NCBI RefSeq assembly: GCF_013044135.1
Contig: NZ_JABEPP010000002.1
Span: 682,001 to 746,000 of the forward strand
Length of the DNA stretch: 64,000 nucleotides
From: Enterovirga aerilata
Lineage (GTDB): Bacteria; Pseudomonadota; Alphaproteobacteria; Rhizobiales; Beijerinckiaceae
Direction: 5' to 3'
The position numbers and the translations under genes are program-made. The notes beneath the pieces are model-generated. The model saw nothing but the letters and a program-made list of their open reading frames with translations. It was not told where the DNA came from and searched no databases. This document shows, piece by piece, positions 1 to 9,234 of this stretch (within the stretch, counting starts at the first letter, position 1; the number at the start of each line of letters is the position of its first letter).

Positions 1-534
1 GTCCGAGCAGAGCGAGCACTTGTAGGCCTTGTGGTCGACCTTGGAGATGCGCGGGATGTTGAAGGGGCAGCCCTTCACGCAATAGCCGCAGCCGATGCAG
101 TGGTTGCGATCGAAATCGACGATGCCGTTCGTGTACTGCACGATGGCGCCCGGGGCCGGGCAGGCCTTGAGGCAGCCCGGATCGGCGCAATGCATGCAGC
201 CGTCCTTGCGGATGAGCCACTCGAGATTGTCAGTCTCGGGATTCACCCACTCGGTGAACCGCATCAATGTCCAAGAAGCTGGCGTGAGATCGTGCGGGTT
301 CTCGTAGACCCCCGTATTGACCCCAACCTCCTCGCGGAGGTTGTTCCACTCAAGGCATGCCGATTGGCACGCCTTGCAGCCGATGCATTTCGAGACGTCG
401 ATCAGCTTTGCGACCGGCGTGAGCTGCCGGTCCGGGTGCTGCGGCCCCGACGCGGAGCGCCGCAGCAGGTCCTTGTCGCCGTAGGACGCTGGCGTCGGCG
501 CGACGGGAGGGTTGGTCGTGATTGCCATGGCCAT
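1..534 (-). CDS. fdxH: formate dehydrogenase-N type iron-sulfur (beta) subunit, partial
   Basis: The reading frame starts at ATG 534 (a second ATG is at 528) and runs off the left edge, so only the first 178 residues are present. Four ferredoxin-type cysteine groups are visible: C50-C53-C56-C60, C113-C116-C121-C125, C146-C149-C152-C156 and the start of another at C173-C176. This spacing is that of the FdnH/FdoH/HybA-like polyferredoxin subunit that carries electrons from the catalytic subunit to a membrane cytochrome b. The gene begins 5 bases after the stop of the catalytic subunit gene, so the two are one transcription unit. The transmembrane tail and the gamma subunit would lie left of the window. 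Confidence 0.93.
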   Translation of the reverse strand, partial: MAMAITTNPPVAPTPASYGDKDLLRRSASGPQHPDRQLTPVAKLIDVSKCIGCKACQSACLEWNNLREEVGVNTGVYENPHDLTPASWTLMRFTEWVNPETDNLEWLIRKDGCMHCADPGCLKACPAPGAIVQYTNGIVDFDRNHCIGCGYCVKGCPFNIPRISKVDHKAYKCSLCSD

Positions 535-539
535 CCTCC

Positions 540-3500
540 CTATGCGACCGCCGGCGGCGTGGTGGGTTCGATGTTCACGAGGAACGCCTTGAACTCCGGC
601 GTCTCGATATTGGCGTCACCCACGAAGGGGGTGAGCGCGTTCGGACCGAACCCCTCCTTCGCGGCTCCGGTGAAGCCCCAGTGGAGGGGAATGCCCACCA
701 CATGGACGGGCTTGCCGTCGCAGATCAGCGGCCGGATGCGCTTCGTCACCACGGCCTTGGCCTTGATGGAACCGCGTTTCGACCAGACCCGCACCCAGCC
801 GCCGGGCTGAATGCTTTTCTCCCTTGCGAGCTCCTCCGAGATCTCGACGAAGAATTCGGGCTGTAGAACCGCGTTCACCCAGACGTGCTTCGTCCAGAAG
901 TGGAAGTGCTCGGTGAGCCGGTAGGACGTCGCCGCGTAGGGGAATTCCGTAGCGTCGCCGAACTGGGTCATGTCGTTCTTGAAGACGCGGGCGACCGGAT
1001 TGCCCCGGATCTTCGGCGCGATCACGTTCGCGATCGGCGCCTCGAACGGCTCGTAGTGCACCGGGAAAGGCCCTTCCCGCATCATGCCCCGGGTGAAGAG
1101 GCGCGAGACGCCCTCCGGGTTCATGATGAAGGGTCCGACCTCCCGCGGCTTCGCGGTCGGGGCGATATCCGGCACGTCGTAGCCAGACCACCGTGTCCCG
1201 TCCCACTCGATGAGCTTGCGGGACGGATCCCAGGCCTTGCCGTCGAGGTCCGCCGACGCCCTGTTGTACAGGATGCGGCGGTTCGCCGGCCAGGAGAAGG
1301 CCCAGTTCGGGTGGGCGCCGGTGTTGTCGCGGTCGGTGTTGTCCCGCCGCGCCATCATGTTGCCCGCCTCCGTGTAGCAACCGGAATAGATCCAGCAGCC
1401 GCAGGCCGTGGTGCCGTCATCGCGCAGGACGCCGAACCCGGCGACCTGCTTGCCTTTTTCCAACACGACCTTTGTCGGGTCGGCCGGATCGTAGACCGTC
1501 TCGAGGACGTAGCCGTTGAGCTCCTTGGCGATCTCGACGGGATGCGGCTCGCCTTGATCCTTGTAGGGCCAGTGCAGGTTGGCGATCGGATCCGGGAAGG
1601 CGCCGCCTTCCTTGGCATAGAGCGCCTTCAGCCGAAGGTGGATCTGCGCCATGATCCAGGTATCGTGCTTCGCCTCGCCCGGCGGGGTCGCGCCCGGCCA
1701 GTGCCACTGCAGCCAGCGGCCGGAATTGACGAGGGCACCCTCGTCCTCCGCGAAGCACGTCGTCGGGAGCTGGATCACCTCCGTCTGGATCGACTTCGGA
1801 TCGACGTCGTTAATCTCGCCGTGCTTCTCCCAGAACCGCGACGTCTCCGTCTCCAGCGGATCCATCGTGATGAGGTACTTCAGCTTGGACAGGCCCCGGA
1901 TCAGCTTCGCCTTGTTCGGCATCGACTGGAGCGGGTTGAAGCCCTGGCAGACATACCCGTTCATCTTGCCTTCGTGCATCAGCTCGAAGGCGCGGAGCAT
2001 GTCGTAGGCTGGGACGTCGAGCTTCGGCAGGTATTCGAAAGCCCAGTTGTTGTCCTTCGTGGCGGCGGAGCCCCACATGGCCTTCTGGAAGCTGACGAAG
2101 AACTTGCCGTAGTTCTGCCAGTAGCTCATCTGGTTGGGCCGGAGCGGCTTGAAGCCGCGCGAGCCCATGTAGGTCTGGAAGTCGACCTCCCTTTCAGTCG
2201 GGATCGTGAGGTATCCCGGGATGAGGTTGGACATTAGCCCGACATCGGTCAGGCCCTGGATGTTCGAGTGGCCGCGCAGGGCGTTCATGCCGCCGCCGCG
2301 GATGCCGATGTTTCCCAGGATGAGCTGGAGCATCGCCATCGAGCGGATGTTCTGCGAGCCCTTCGAGTGCTGCGTCCAGCCGAGCGCGTACATCGACGTC
2401 ATCGCCTTTTGGGGCGAGGACGTCTCCGAAATCATCTGCGCTACCTTCAGGAACTTGTCCTTCGGGGTACCGCAAATCCGCTCGACCATCTCGGGCGTGT
2501 ACTGGGCGACGTGCTGCTTCAGCAGGTTCCAGACGCAGCGCGGGTTCTGCAGCGTCTCGTCCACCAGCGCGTAGCCGTCCGGCCCGATTTGGTAGTCCCA
2601 CTCGCTGCGGTTGTAATCGCGCTTGCTCTCGTCATAGCCGACGAAAAGGCCGTCGGAATACGAGAAGCCGTCCTTCACAAGGTAGCTCGCGTTGGTGAAG
2701 GCCTTCACGTAGTCCCACTGCACCTTGTCGTTATCGATGCAATACTTGATCACGCCGAGCAGGAAGGCGATGTCCGTGCCCTGCCGGATCGGGGCATAGA
2801 AATCCGCCACCGAAGCCGAGCGGGTGAACCGCGGATCGACGACGATCAGCTTCGCGCCCCGGTTGGCTTTCGCCTCCGTGACCCACTTGAAACCACACGG
2901 GTGCGCCTCGGCGGCGTTTCCACCCATGATGACGACGAGATCCGTGTTCTGGATGTCGGTCCAGGAATTCGTCATCGCGCCACGGCCAAAAGTCGGGCCC
3001 AAACTGGACACCGTGGGGCCGTGTCAAACTCTCGCTTGGTTGTCGAAGACCAGCATTCCGGCGCTTCGGACCACCTTGTAGGTGACGAAGGCCGTCTCGT
3101 TCGTGGTGGCAGAGGCGGCGAGGAAGCCGGTCGTCGTCCACCGGTTGACCGTGACGCCGTCGTTGTTCTTGGCGACGAAGTTCTGGTCGCGGTCGTCCTT
3201 CATGAGGCGGGCGATGCGGTCCAGCGCCTGGTCCCAGGAGACCCGCTCGAACTTGTCCGAACCCGGCTTGCGGATCATCGGGTACTTCAGCCGCGTCTCG
3301 GCCTTCGCGAAATCGAGCAGCGCCGCGCCCTTCGGGCAGAGCGTGCCGCGGTTGGTCGGGTGATCGACATCGCCCTCGATGTGGACCAGTTCCGCCTTCT
3401 CGCCTTTCCGGAGATCGCCCTTCGAGTAAGTGATGATCCCGCAGGCAACCGAGCAGTAGGGGCAGGTGTTGCGGGTCTCGACCATCGTGGTGAGCTTGAA

Positions 3501-3623
3501 GGCTCGGATGGAGGAGGCATGCGCTGCCTCGATCCCGCCAAAGCCGAAGGCTCCGATTGCCGTCCCGGCGACGCCTGCTCCCGCGGAGCGCAGGAACGCG
3601 CGCCGTGAGAGCTCCATGTTCAT
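540..3623 (-). CDS. fdnG: formate dehydrogenase-N type catalytic (alpha) subunit, selenoprotein
   Basis: Molybdopterin (Mo or W bis-MGD) oxidoreductase that oxidises formate to CO2. Conventional translation gives two open frames, 3024-3623 and 540-3011, but they are in the same frame and are separated only by a TGA at 3024-3026. The flanking residues FDNQARV and HGPTV match the conserved surroundings of selenocysteine in FdnG/FdoG, so the gene is read as one 1027-residue protein with Sec200. The N terminus has a twin-arginine signal (SRRAFLRS), implying export of the folded enzyme to the periplasm. A [4Fe-4S] motif follows at C54-C57-C61-C96. The start is ATG 3623, with GGAGG about 10 bases upstream; an internal ATG at 3617 is an alternative. 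It is divergent from the tlpA-like/selD operon. Confidence 0.95.
2998..3026 (-). promoter_or_regulatory. selenocysteine UGA codon and putative bacterial SECIS hairpin
   Basis: The Sec codon TGA is at 3026-3024 on the minus strand. Eighteen bases after it begins a short hairpin at 3008-2998, arms TCCA and TGGG around a GTT loop. It sits at the same distance from the UGA as the SECIS of Escherichia coli fdnG, and the loop GU needed for SelB binding in known bacterial SECIS elements is kept. A longer GGCCC/GGGCC pairing (3020-3016 with 3000-2996) could extend the structure. The codon assignment is strong; the fold was found by eye. Confidence 0.75.
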
Positions 3624-3786
3624 CTCAGGAGGTCCTCCCAGAAACGTCTCTCGACGGAGACTGTGATCCCACGGCGATCCTAGTTCGGAATCGCTCTAGG
3701 TCAAAGATAAATGCCGCAGCGACATCTTGAATATGCGACTTTGGTACATGCTTGACCCGACCGGCGGATTCTGAGTAGCTCGGGAC

Positions 3787-4380
3787 GTGTCCATCAGCTG
3801 GGCTCCCGCGTCGCGGGGCTGTGCATTCTCGGCCTTCTTGGCCAGCCTCCCCGTCGTGGCTGCCCTGTGCCTGTCCGCTCCGGCGCGCGCCGAGCCCGGC
3901 TTCTGCATGAGCCGGGCGGCGAAGGTTGACGGCTTCTCGCTTCCGAACGTGGCGGGCGACACGGTCGCGCTGGCCGCGAAGCCTGAGCGGGCCACCATCG
4001 TTCATTTCTTCGCGACCTGGTGCGTGTCCTGCCGTCCGGAGTTGGAGAGCCTGAACACGCTCGCGGCGCAGGACCCGGACAGGTTACGGGTCCTGTCGAT
4101 CAGCGTGGCCGAGCCCGCGATGCGGTTGAAGCGCTATTTCGACGGCTTCGCCCCTCGTTTCGAGATCCTGCTGGACGAGAGCCGCGCTGTCGCGCGCGCC
4201 TGGTCCGTCCACGCGCTTCCGGCAACCTTCGTGCTCGACCGCGAGCTTCGCCCGGTCCTTCAAGTGCGCGGAGAACTCGACTGGGGAAGCGCGCCCGTTC
4301 GGGACGAGTTGGAGCGTGTCGCGGCCGGCGCGCCGCTCCGATCACCAACCTGTCAGAACAATGAAGGAGGGGGAACATGA
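3787..4380 (+). CDS. TlpA/ResA-like periplasmic thioredoxin
   Basis: A 197-residue protein with a hydrophobic export signal (about residues 12-35) and a thioredoxin fold. The redox motif WCVSC places the active cysteines at C79 and C82, and the cis-proline region ALPATFVLD lies near residue 140. Proteins of this type reduce or exchange disulfides in periplasmic clients. The start is GTG 3787; a later start would remove the signal. The last four bases overlap the start of the next gene (ATGA, 4377-4380), indicating translational coupling. It is divergent from the selenocysteine formate dehydrogenase, separated by 163 bases. A role in maturation or redox protection of that enzyme is an inference from position only. 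Confidence 0.85.
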   Translation: MSISWAPASRGCAFSAFLASLPVVAALCLSAPARAEPGFCMSRAAKVDGFSLPNVAGDTVALAAKPERATIVHFFATWCVSCRPELESLNTLAAQDPDRLRVLSISVAEPAMRLKRYFDGFAPRFEILLDESRAVARAWSVHALPATFVLDRELRPVLQVRGELDWGSAPVRDELERVAAGAPLRSPTCQNNEGGGT

Positions 4381-5474
4381 TCCATCGCAGACATTTTCTC
4401 GGCACAACGGCCGCCGCGGCTGTCCTCGGAGCCCTTGGCAGCGCTCGTGCCAGCGGAGCCGTCTTCGCACCGAAGCCTGGCGCGTGGCGCACTTTCGAGG
4501 TGAAGACCCGCATCGAACTCGCCTCGGGCGAGTCCCAGGCCTGGGTGCCAGTCCCATCCGTGAACGAGTCGGACTGGTTCCGCTCAATGGCAAGCACCTG
4601 GACCACCAACGGGGCCGATGCCGCCCTGAAGAAGGATCCGAAATATGGCGCCGAGTTCGTCCATGTGACCTTCCCGGGCTCGGTGGCGTCGCCGTTCGTC
4701 GAGGTGGCGAGCCGGGTGCAGACCCGCGACCGGCTTGTCGACCTCGGCAAGGCGGACCCGGCCGTCCGGCCCCTCTCCGATGCGGACCGGAAGCTCTACC
4801 TGGAAGCTACCGACCTCATCCCGACCGGCGGGATCGTGAAGGAAACCGCCGACAAGATCGTCGCCGGCAAGGATGGCGAGTTGGAGAAGGCGCGCGCGAT
4901 CTACGAGTGGGTCGTCGAGAACACGTTCCGCAACGCCGCGACGCGCGGCTGCGGCATCGGTGATATCGCGGCCATGCTGAAGAGCGGCGATCTCGGCGGC
5001 AAATGCGCCGACCTCAACGCGCTCTTCGTCGGCCTAGCCCGCGCCGCCGGACTGCCGGCGCGCGATGTCTATGGCCTCAGGCTCGCGCCGTCGAAGTTCG
5101 GCTACAAGAGCCTGGGAGCCGGAAGCGAGATCGTCACAAAGGCGCAGCATTGCCGGGCCGAGGTGTTCCTGTCCGGCTTCGGCTGGGTTCCGGCGGATCC
5201 AGCGGACGTGCGCAAGGTCGCCCTGGAGGAGCCTCCGGGCAAGCTGTCGCTCTCCGACGAGAAAGTGCTGGCGGCACGCAAGGCCCTGTTCGGCGCCTGG
5301 GAGGGGAACTGGCTCGCCTACAACTTCGCGCACGACCTCGCGCTGCCCGGAGCGGCGGGGCCGAAGCTCGAGTTCCTCATGTACCCGCAGGCCGAGATCA
5401 AGACTGCCCGGCTCGACTGCCTCGACCCGGATAGCTTCAGATACGTCATCCGCGCCAGTGAGGTGGCCGTCTAG
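4377..5474 (+). CDS. Tat-exported transglutaminase-like (papain-fold) protein
   Basis: A 365-residue protein beginning with a twin-arginine type signal (HRRHFLG followed by an Ala-rich hydrophobic stretch). The transglutaminase-like core is recognised by GGKCADLNALFVGLAR with the catalytic Cys at residue 210, a His at 258 (HCRAEVF) and an Asp in WVPADPADV near 274, the usual Cys-His-Asp order. Bacterial members are often peptidases or amidases rather than true cross-linking enzymes, and the substrate cannot be read from the sequence. It is translationally coupled to the upstream TlpA-like gene and lies 46 bases before the cysteine desulfurase. Both the Tat signal and the genomic context point to the same compartment as the formate dehydrogenase. 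Confidence 0.85.
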   Translation: MIHRRHFLGTTAAAAVLGALGSARASGAVFAPKPGAWRTFEVKTRIELASGESQAWVPVPSVNESDWFRSMASTWTTNGADAALKKDPKYGAEFVHVTFPGSVASPFVEVASRVQTRDRLVDLGKADPAVRPLSDADRKLYLEATDLIPTGGIVKETADKIVAGKDGELEKARAIYEWVVENTFRNAATRGCGIGDIAAMLKSGDLGGKCADLNALFVGLARAAGLPARDVYGLRLAPSKFGYKSLGAGSEIVTKAQHCRAEVFLSGFGWVPADPADVRKVALEEPPGKLSLSDEKVLAARKALFGAWEGNWLAYNFAHDLALPGAAGPKLEFLMYPQAEIKTARLDCLDPDSFRYVIRASEVAV

Positions 5475-5520
5475 GAAGGCTAACGGCGGACCTCCTCGAA
5501 ATCCGCCCGGGCTCGATGCC

Positions 5521-6672
5521 ATGCGGCCGATCTATCTCGACCATAACGGCACGACGCCGGTCGATCCGGAGGTGCTGGAGGCGATGCTGCCGTATCTCCG
5601 CGCGGAATACGGCAACGCCTCCACCACGCATCCGCTCGGCCAGCGGGCAAGGCGTGCGGTGGAGAGGGCGCGCGAGCAGGTCGCGTCCCTGATCGGGGCC
5701 GAGCCCGGCGAGGTCGTCTTCACGAGTGGCGGCACGGAAGCCAGCAACATGGCGATCCGCGGCGCGGCCGCGCTCCGGCCGGAGCGCTCCGGCATCGTCA
5801 CGACGGCCATCGAACATCCCGCGACCGAGGAATGCTGCAGCCTGCTCGAACGGGGCGGGCGCCGGGTGACGCGGGCGAGGGCCTCCTCGGATGGCCGGGT
5901 AGCGGCGGAAGCTATGACCTCCGCCATCGGGCCGGAGACGGCGCTCGTCACGATCATCCATGCCCAGAACGAGATCGGCACGCTTCAGCCGGTGGCGGAG
6001 GTCGCGCGCGGTGCTCACGCCGTCGGCGCTCTGGTCCATGCCGACACGGCGCAGTCGGTCGGCAAGGTGCCGGTCGATGTCAGAGCGCTCGGGGTCGATC
6101 TCCTGTCGATCGCCGGGCACAAGCTCTACGCTCCGAAAGGCATCGGTGCGCTCTACACGCGCGCTGGGATCGAGCTTCCGCCGCTTCTGGTCGGTGCAGG
6201 CCAGGAGCGCGGCCGGCGCCCCGGCACGGAGAACGTCGCCTTCATCGCGGGCCTCGGTGAGGCCTGCCGCATCGCGATGTCGCGCTTATCGGAGGATGCC
6301 GAGCGGATGCGCAGGCTTGCGCAAGCGCTGCTGGACGCACTCCGCCAGGCAGTGCCGGATCTGTTGCTGGTCGGTGAGGCCGCGGAGCGGCTTCCGAACA
6401 CCCTGAACGTCATCTTCCCGAACGTCTCCGGCCGACAACTTCTGGAAAGCTGCCCGGCCGTCATCGCCTCGAACGGCTCGGCCTGCCATGCGGGCGACGA
6501 GACGCCCTCGGCCATTCTCACGGCGCTCGGGTTGCCATCCGACCAAGCGCTCGGGGCAGTGCGGCTCTCGCTCGGCCGCACGTCGAGCCCCGAGGAGGTC
6601 GCGGCCGCCGCGGCAGCGCTCGCCTCCACCTGGTCGCGCCTTGCCGCGCATCCCGCCGTGGCGGTCGCCTGA
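5521..6672 (+). CDS. NifS/IscS-family cysteine desulfurase or selenocysteine lyase
   Basis: A 383-residue class V aminotransferase-fold PLP enzyme. The PLP lysine is K201 in [10 protein letters not shown] and the catalytic cysteine is C322 in the short loop GSACHAGDE. The frame stays open upstream, but ATG 5521 begins the conserved [14 protein letters not shown] start of the family, so that start was chosen. The enzyme removes S from cysteine or Se from selenocysteine as a persulfide or perselenide. Its stop lies 11 bases before selD and the cluster encodes a selenoprotein, so supply of selenium to SelD is the likely job; general Fe-S supply is the alternative. No iscU/iscA or suf genes are beside it. 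Confidence 0.9.
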   Translation: MRPIYLDHNGTTPVDPEVLEAMLPYLRAEYGNASTTHPLGQRARRAVERAREQVASLIGAEPGEVVFTSGGTEASNMAIRGAAALRPERSGIVTTAIEHPATEECCSLLERGGRRVTRARASSDGRVAAEAMTSAIGPETALVTIIHAQNEIGTLQPVAEVARGAHAVGALVHADTAQSVGKVPVDVRALGVDLLSIAGHKLYAPKGIGALYTRAGIELPPLLVGAGQERGRRPGTENVAFIAGLGEACRIAMSRLSEDAERMRRLAQALLDALRQAVPDLLLVGEAAERLPNTLNVIFPNVSGRQLLESCPAVIASNGSACHAGDETPSAILTALGLPSDQALGAVRLSLGRTSSPEEVAAAAAALASTWSRLAAHPAVAVA

Positions 6673-6683
6673 AGGAAACACGC

Positions 6684-7727
6684 ATGGGTCACCACGATGT
6701 CCGCCTTACGAGCCTTGCCCATGGCGGCGGCTGCGGCTGCAAGCTCGCCCCGTCCGTTTTGCAGGAACTGCTCGGAAAGGCGGAGACGCAGCCCTTCCGC
6801 CAGCTTCTGGTAGGGACGGAGACCGGCGACGACGCCGCCGTTTGGCAAGTGGACGACAACACCTGCATCATCGCCACCACCGACTTCTTCATGCCGGTCG
6901 TGGACGATCCCTTCGATTTCGGCCGCATCGCCGCGACTAACGCCATCTCCGATGTCTACGCGATGGGCGGAAAGCCCGTCATGGCGCTCGCGATCCTCGG
7001 CATCCCGGTCGACAAGATCGCGCCCGAAACCGTTCGGCGCATCCTGGAGGGTGGGCGCTCGGTCTGTTCGGATGCGGGGATCCCGGTTGCGGGCGGTCAT
7101 TCGATCGACTCGCCCGAGCCGATCTATGGCCTTGCAGTCATAGGCACCTGCCGGCCGGAAGACGTGCGCAGGAATTCCGGCGCGAAGCCGGGCGACGCCC
7201 TGATCCTGACAAAGGGGCTCGGTGTCGGCCTCTATTCCGCCGCCTTCAAGAAGGGCGAGCTGTCGCCAGCCGGTTACGACGAGCTGATCGGCACGACCAC
7301 GCTCCTCAACCGCATCGGCTTCGAACTCGCGCGCGACCCCGACGTGCATGCGGTGACGGACGTGACGGGGTTCGGGCTTCTCGGCCACGGGCTGGAGATG
7401 GCGCGCGGATCGGGCGCTCGCCTCATCGTCGAAGCCGACAGAGTCCCGCTGTTGCAGCAGGCGGCGGCGCTGGCGGAAGGTGGTTTCGTGACCGGCGCAT
7501 CGAACCGCAACTGGGCGAGCTATGGCGGGGAGGTGGAGCTTCCGTCCGATCTCCCTGAATGGCGGCGGCACATCCTAACCGACCCGCAGACCTCGGGCGG
7601 CCTTCTCGTCGCATGCGCCGCGAACCGGGCCGCAGACCTCGTCGCGATGATCCGGGCCGCGGGATACGGCCTCGCCGCACGGATCGGCCATGTGAAAGAA
7701 GGGGCTGCCGGTATCGGCGTGTCGTAG
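6684..7727 (+). CDS. selD: selenide, water dikinase (selenophosphate synthetase)
   Basis: A 347-residue protein of AIR-synthase-like fold that makes selenophosphate from selenide and ATP, the Se donor for Sec-tRNA and selenouridine. The glycine-rich N-terminal loop HGGGCGCK carries C17 and K20, the same positions as the essential residues of the E. coli enzyme; here residue 17 is Cys, not Sec. Further family blocks include [36 protein letters not shown] and [11 protein letters not shown] ribosome site AAGGAAA precedes ATG 6684. selA, selB and selC are not in this window and must be elsewhere if the formate dehydrogenase is made. Confidence 0.97.
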   Translation: MGHHDVRLTSLAHGGGCGCKLAPSVLQELLGKAETQPFRQLLVGTETGDDAAVWQVDDNTCIIATTDFFMPVVDDPFDFGRIAATNAISDVYAMGGKPVMALAILGIPVDKIAPETVRRILEGGRSVCSDAGIPVAGGHSIDSPEPIYGLAVIGTCRPEDVRRNSGAKPGDALILTKGLGVGLYSAAFKKGELSPAGYDELIGTTTLLNRIGFELARDPDVHAVTDVTGFGLLGHGLEMARGSGARLIVEADRVPLLQQAAALAEGGFVTGASNRNWASYGGEVELPSDLPEWRRHILTDPQTSGGLLVACAANRAADLVAMIRAAGYGLAARIGHVKEGAAGIGVS

Positions 7728-7785
7728 CTGGCCGGAACACCTGCCACAACTTGGCGTTTCTTGACCGATCACGGAGGAAATGAAC

Positions 7786-8091
7786 ATGCGGGCAGGTTTG
7801 GTCTTCGCGTTGGCGGCAGCAGGTCTTGCATTCGCCCCTGCCGCAGCTTTCGCCCAGAACAGCAAGCCGGGCTGCACGACGGCCGCCCCGGCTCAGCCCG
7901 CGACCCCGCCCAGCCAGGGCAAGGACGCCGGAACGGCGCCGGGTGGTATGGGCACGAGCGGCTGGACCGGCGGGCTCGGCGGCGCCTATGTCGGGACCAA
8001 CCCGCAAGGGTCCGCCTCCGGCTCGTCCTCCCAGCCGGCCACCGCCCAGGGGCTCGATCCGACCTCCGGCAAGAGCAACGCCGCCTGCTAG
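7786..8091 (+). CDS. small secreted protein of unknown function
   Basis: A 101-residue protein with a clear Sec signal (Met-Arg, a 16-residue hydrophobic core, cleavage after AFA at about residue 22). The mature part is rich in Gly, Ser, Pro, Thr and Gln, with one Cys near its start and one as the last residue. ATG 7786 is preferred over the in-frame ATG at 7780 because the Shine-Dalgarno GGAGG (7773-7777) is 8 bases from the former and only 2 from the latter. It follows selD by 58 bases and may be co-transcribed. I do not recognise a domain. Confidence 0.7.
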   Translation: MRAGLVFALAAAGLAFAPAAAFAQNSKPGCTTAAPAQPATPPSQGKDAGTAPGGMGTSGWTGGLGGAYVGTNPQGSASGSSSQPATAQGLDPTSGKSNAAC

Positions 8092-8139
8092 ACTCCGGTT
8101 CAGGGTGCGCTCACACCCTCCGGCCCGGTTCGTGCAGAT

Positions 8140-8184
8140 CAGCTGACACCTCGGTTTCTCTCACCGAGGGATCATGTACAGCTG
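8140..8184. promoter_or_regulatory. inverted repeat upstream of the ModE-like regulator (candidate operator)
   Basis: A perfect 7-bp inverted repeat, CCTCGGT (8149-8155) and ACCGAGG (8163-8169), sits 20 bases before the ATG at 8190. It is flanked by two copies of the palindrome CAGCTG at 8140-8145 and 8179-8184. The position suits autoregulation by the HTH protein that follows, or a transcript hairpin after the upstream gene. No terminator T-run is present. Confidence 0.4.
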
Positions 8185-8189
8185 AGCCG

Positions 8190-9185
8190 ATGCCTCATTT
8201 CACGCTTAGCCTCAGCGGCTCCGTCGAGAAGCTCCCCGAGCGAGTAGCGCTGGACGATGTCGTGGCCCTCCTCGACGGCATCGTCCAGGAGCGAACGTTC
8301 CAGGCCGCAGCGGCCCGGCTCGGCCTATCATACCGGGCCGCTTGGCGTCTCCTCAGCCAAATCGAAGAGGGTCTCTGTCAGCCGCTGGTGCTGCGCACCA
8401 AGGGACACGGCAGTGCGCTGACCGCCTATGGCGAGGCGCTTCGGGCACGGCTCACCCAGACGATCGATCATTTCTCACCGCTCCTCGCGAAAGAGAGCGC
8501 CGAACTCGACCACGACCTGTCGATGGCCGTCGCCCAGATATCGCCGCTGCGGATCGCCATGAGCCACGACCCATGGCTCGCCGAAATCCTGTCCACGATG
8601 AGGGACGTAGACAGGCTGGTCGCCGGAAGCACGCTCGCCGCCCGTAGCCTCCTGGACGGCACTGCGGATGCGGCCGGCTTCCATTTCGGTTCGACGGACC
8701 GGAGCGAGGCGGGGGAGTTCGCCGCGATCCTGCAGAGCCCCGAGTTCCAGGTGCGGGCGCTCTTCGACAGGGGGCAGGGCCTGCTTGTCGCCACGGGGAA
8801 CCCTCAAAAGGTCCGGTCGATTCCGGACCTGGCAAGGAAAGGGCTTCGCTTCGTCAACCGCCAGCGCGGTTCCGGCACCCGCCTCTGGTTCGACCAGCTC
8901 TTGGAGAAGGCCGGCCTGACCGGATCAGATATCCCGGGCTACGAGAACGAAGAGTTCACCCATCAGGCCGTGGGAGCGCTCGTCGCCTCCGGCGAGGCGG
9001 ATGTCGGCATGGGCGTGAGGTCGGTTGCCGAGCGGTTCGGACTCGGCTTCGTGCCGATCGGCCGCGAGACGTACTTCCTGGCCTGGCGAACCGACTTCGC
9101 TCATCCGGCACTAGACACGATAGTCACGGCGGTGGGCCTGACCGACGGCCGTCCGGGTTACTTCAGGCCGACATCCGGCGACTGA
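8190..9185 (+). CDS. ModE-type HTH regulator with PBP-like ligand domain
   Basis: A 331-residue one-component regulator. Residues about 15-95 form the LysR/ModE-type winged HTH (ALDDVVALLDGIVQERTFQAAA, YRAAWRLL, TAYGEAL). The rest resembles the PBP-like domain (PF12727 type) found in molybdate-related regulators: VDRLVAGSTLAARSLLDG, VNRQRGSGTRLWFD and EEFTHQAVGALVASGEADVGMG are typical strings. The open frame extends upstream, but ATG 8190 is where family similarity begins. Lying between the Se/formate dehydrogenase genes and a Mo/W-type transporter, it probably senses molybdate, tungstate or a related ligand and controls one or both; the ligand is not proven by sequence. Confidence 0.85.
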   Translation: MPHFTLSLSGSVEKLPERVALDDVVALLDGIVQERTFQAAAARLGLSYRAAWRLLSQIEEGLCQPLVLRTKGHGSALTAYGEALRARLTQTIDHFSPLLAKESAELDHDLSMAVAQISPLRIAMSHDPWLAEILSTMRDVDRLVAGSTLAARSLLDGTADAAGFHFGSTDRSEAGEFAAILQSPEFQVRALFDRGQGLLVATGNPQKVRSIPDLARKGLRFVNRQRGSGTRLWFDQLLEKAGLTGSDIPGYENEEFTHQAVGALVASGEADVGMGVRSVAERFGLGFVPIGRETYFLAWRTDFAHPALDTIVTAVGLTDGRPGYFRPTSGD

Positions 9186-9234
9186 TCTGCGGACACCACT
9201 TCACCTCCGGGCCACAATGCGCGGCCGGGGCTCG

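Noticed and set aside
3738-3760. A sigma-54-like TGGTAC...TTGA string upstream of the formate dehydrogenase
   Set aside because: The spacing between the GG and GC elements is one base short and the second element is TTGA rather than TTGC, so it does not meet the consensus.
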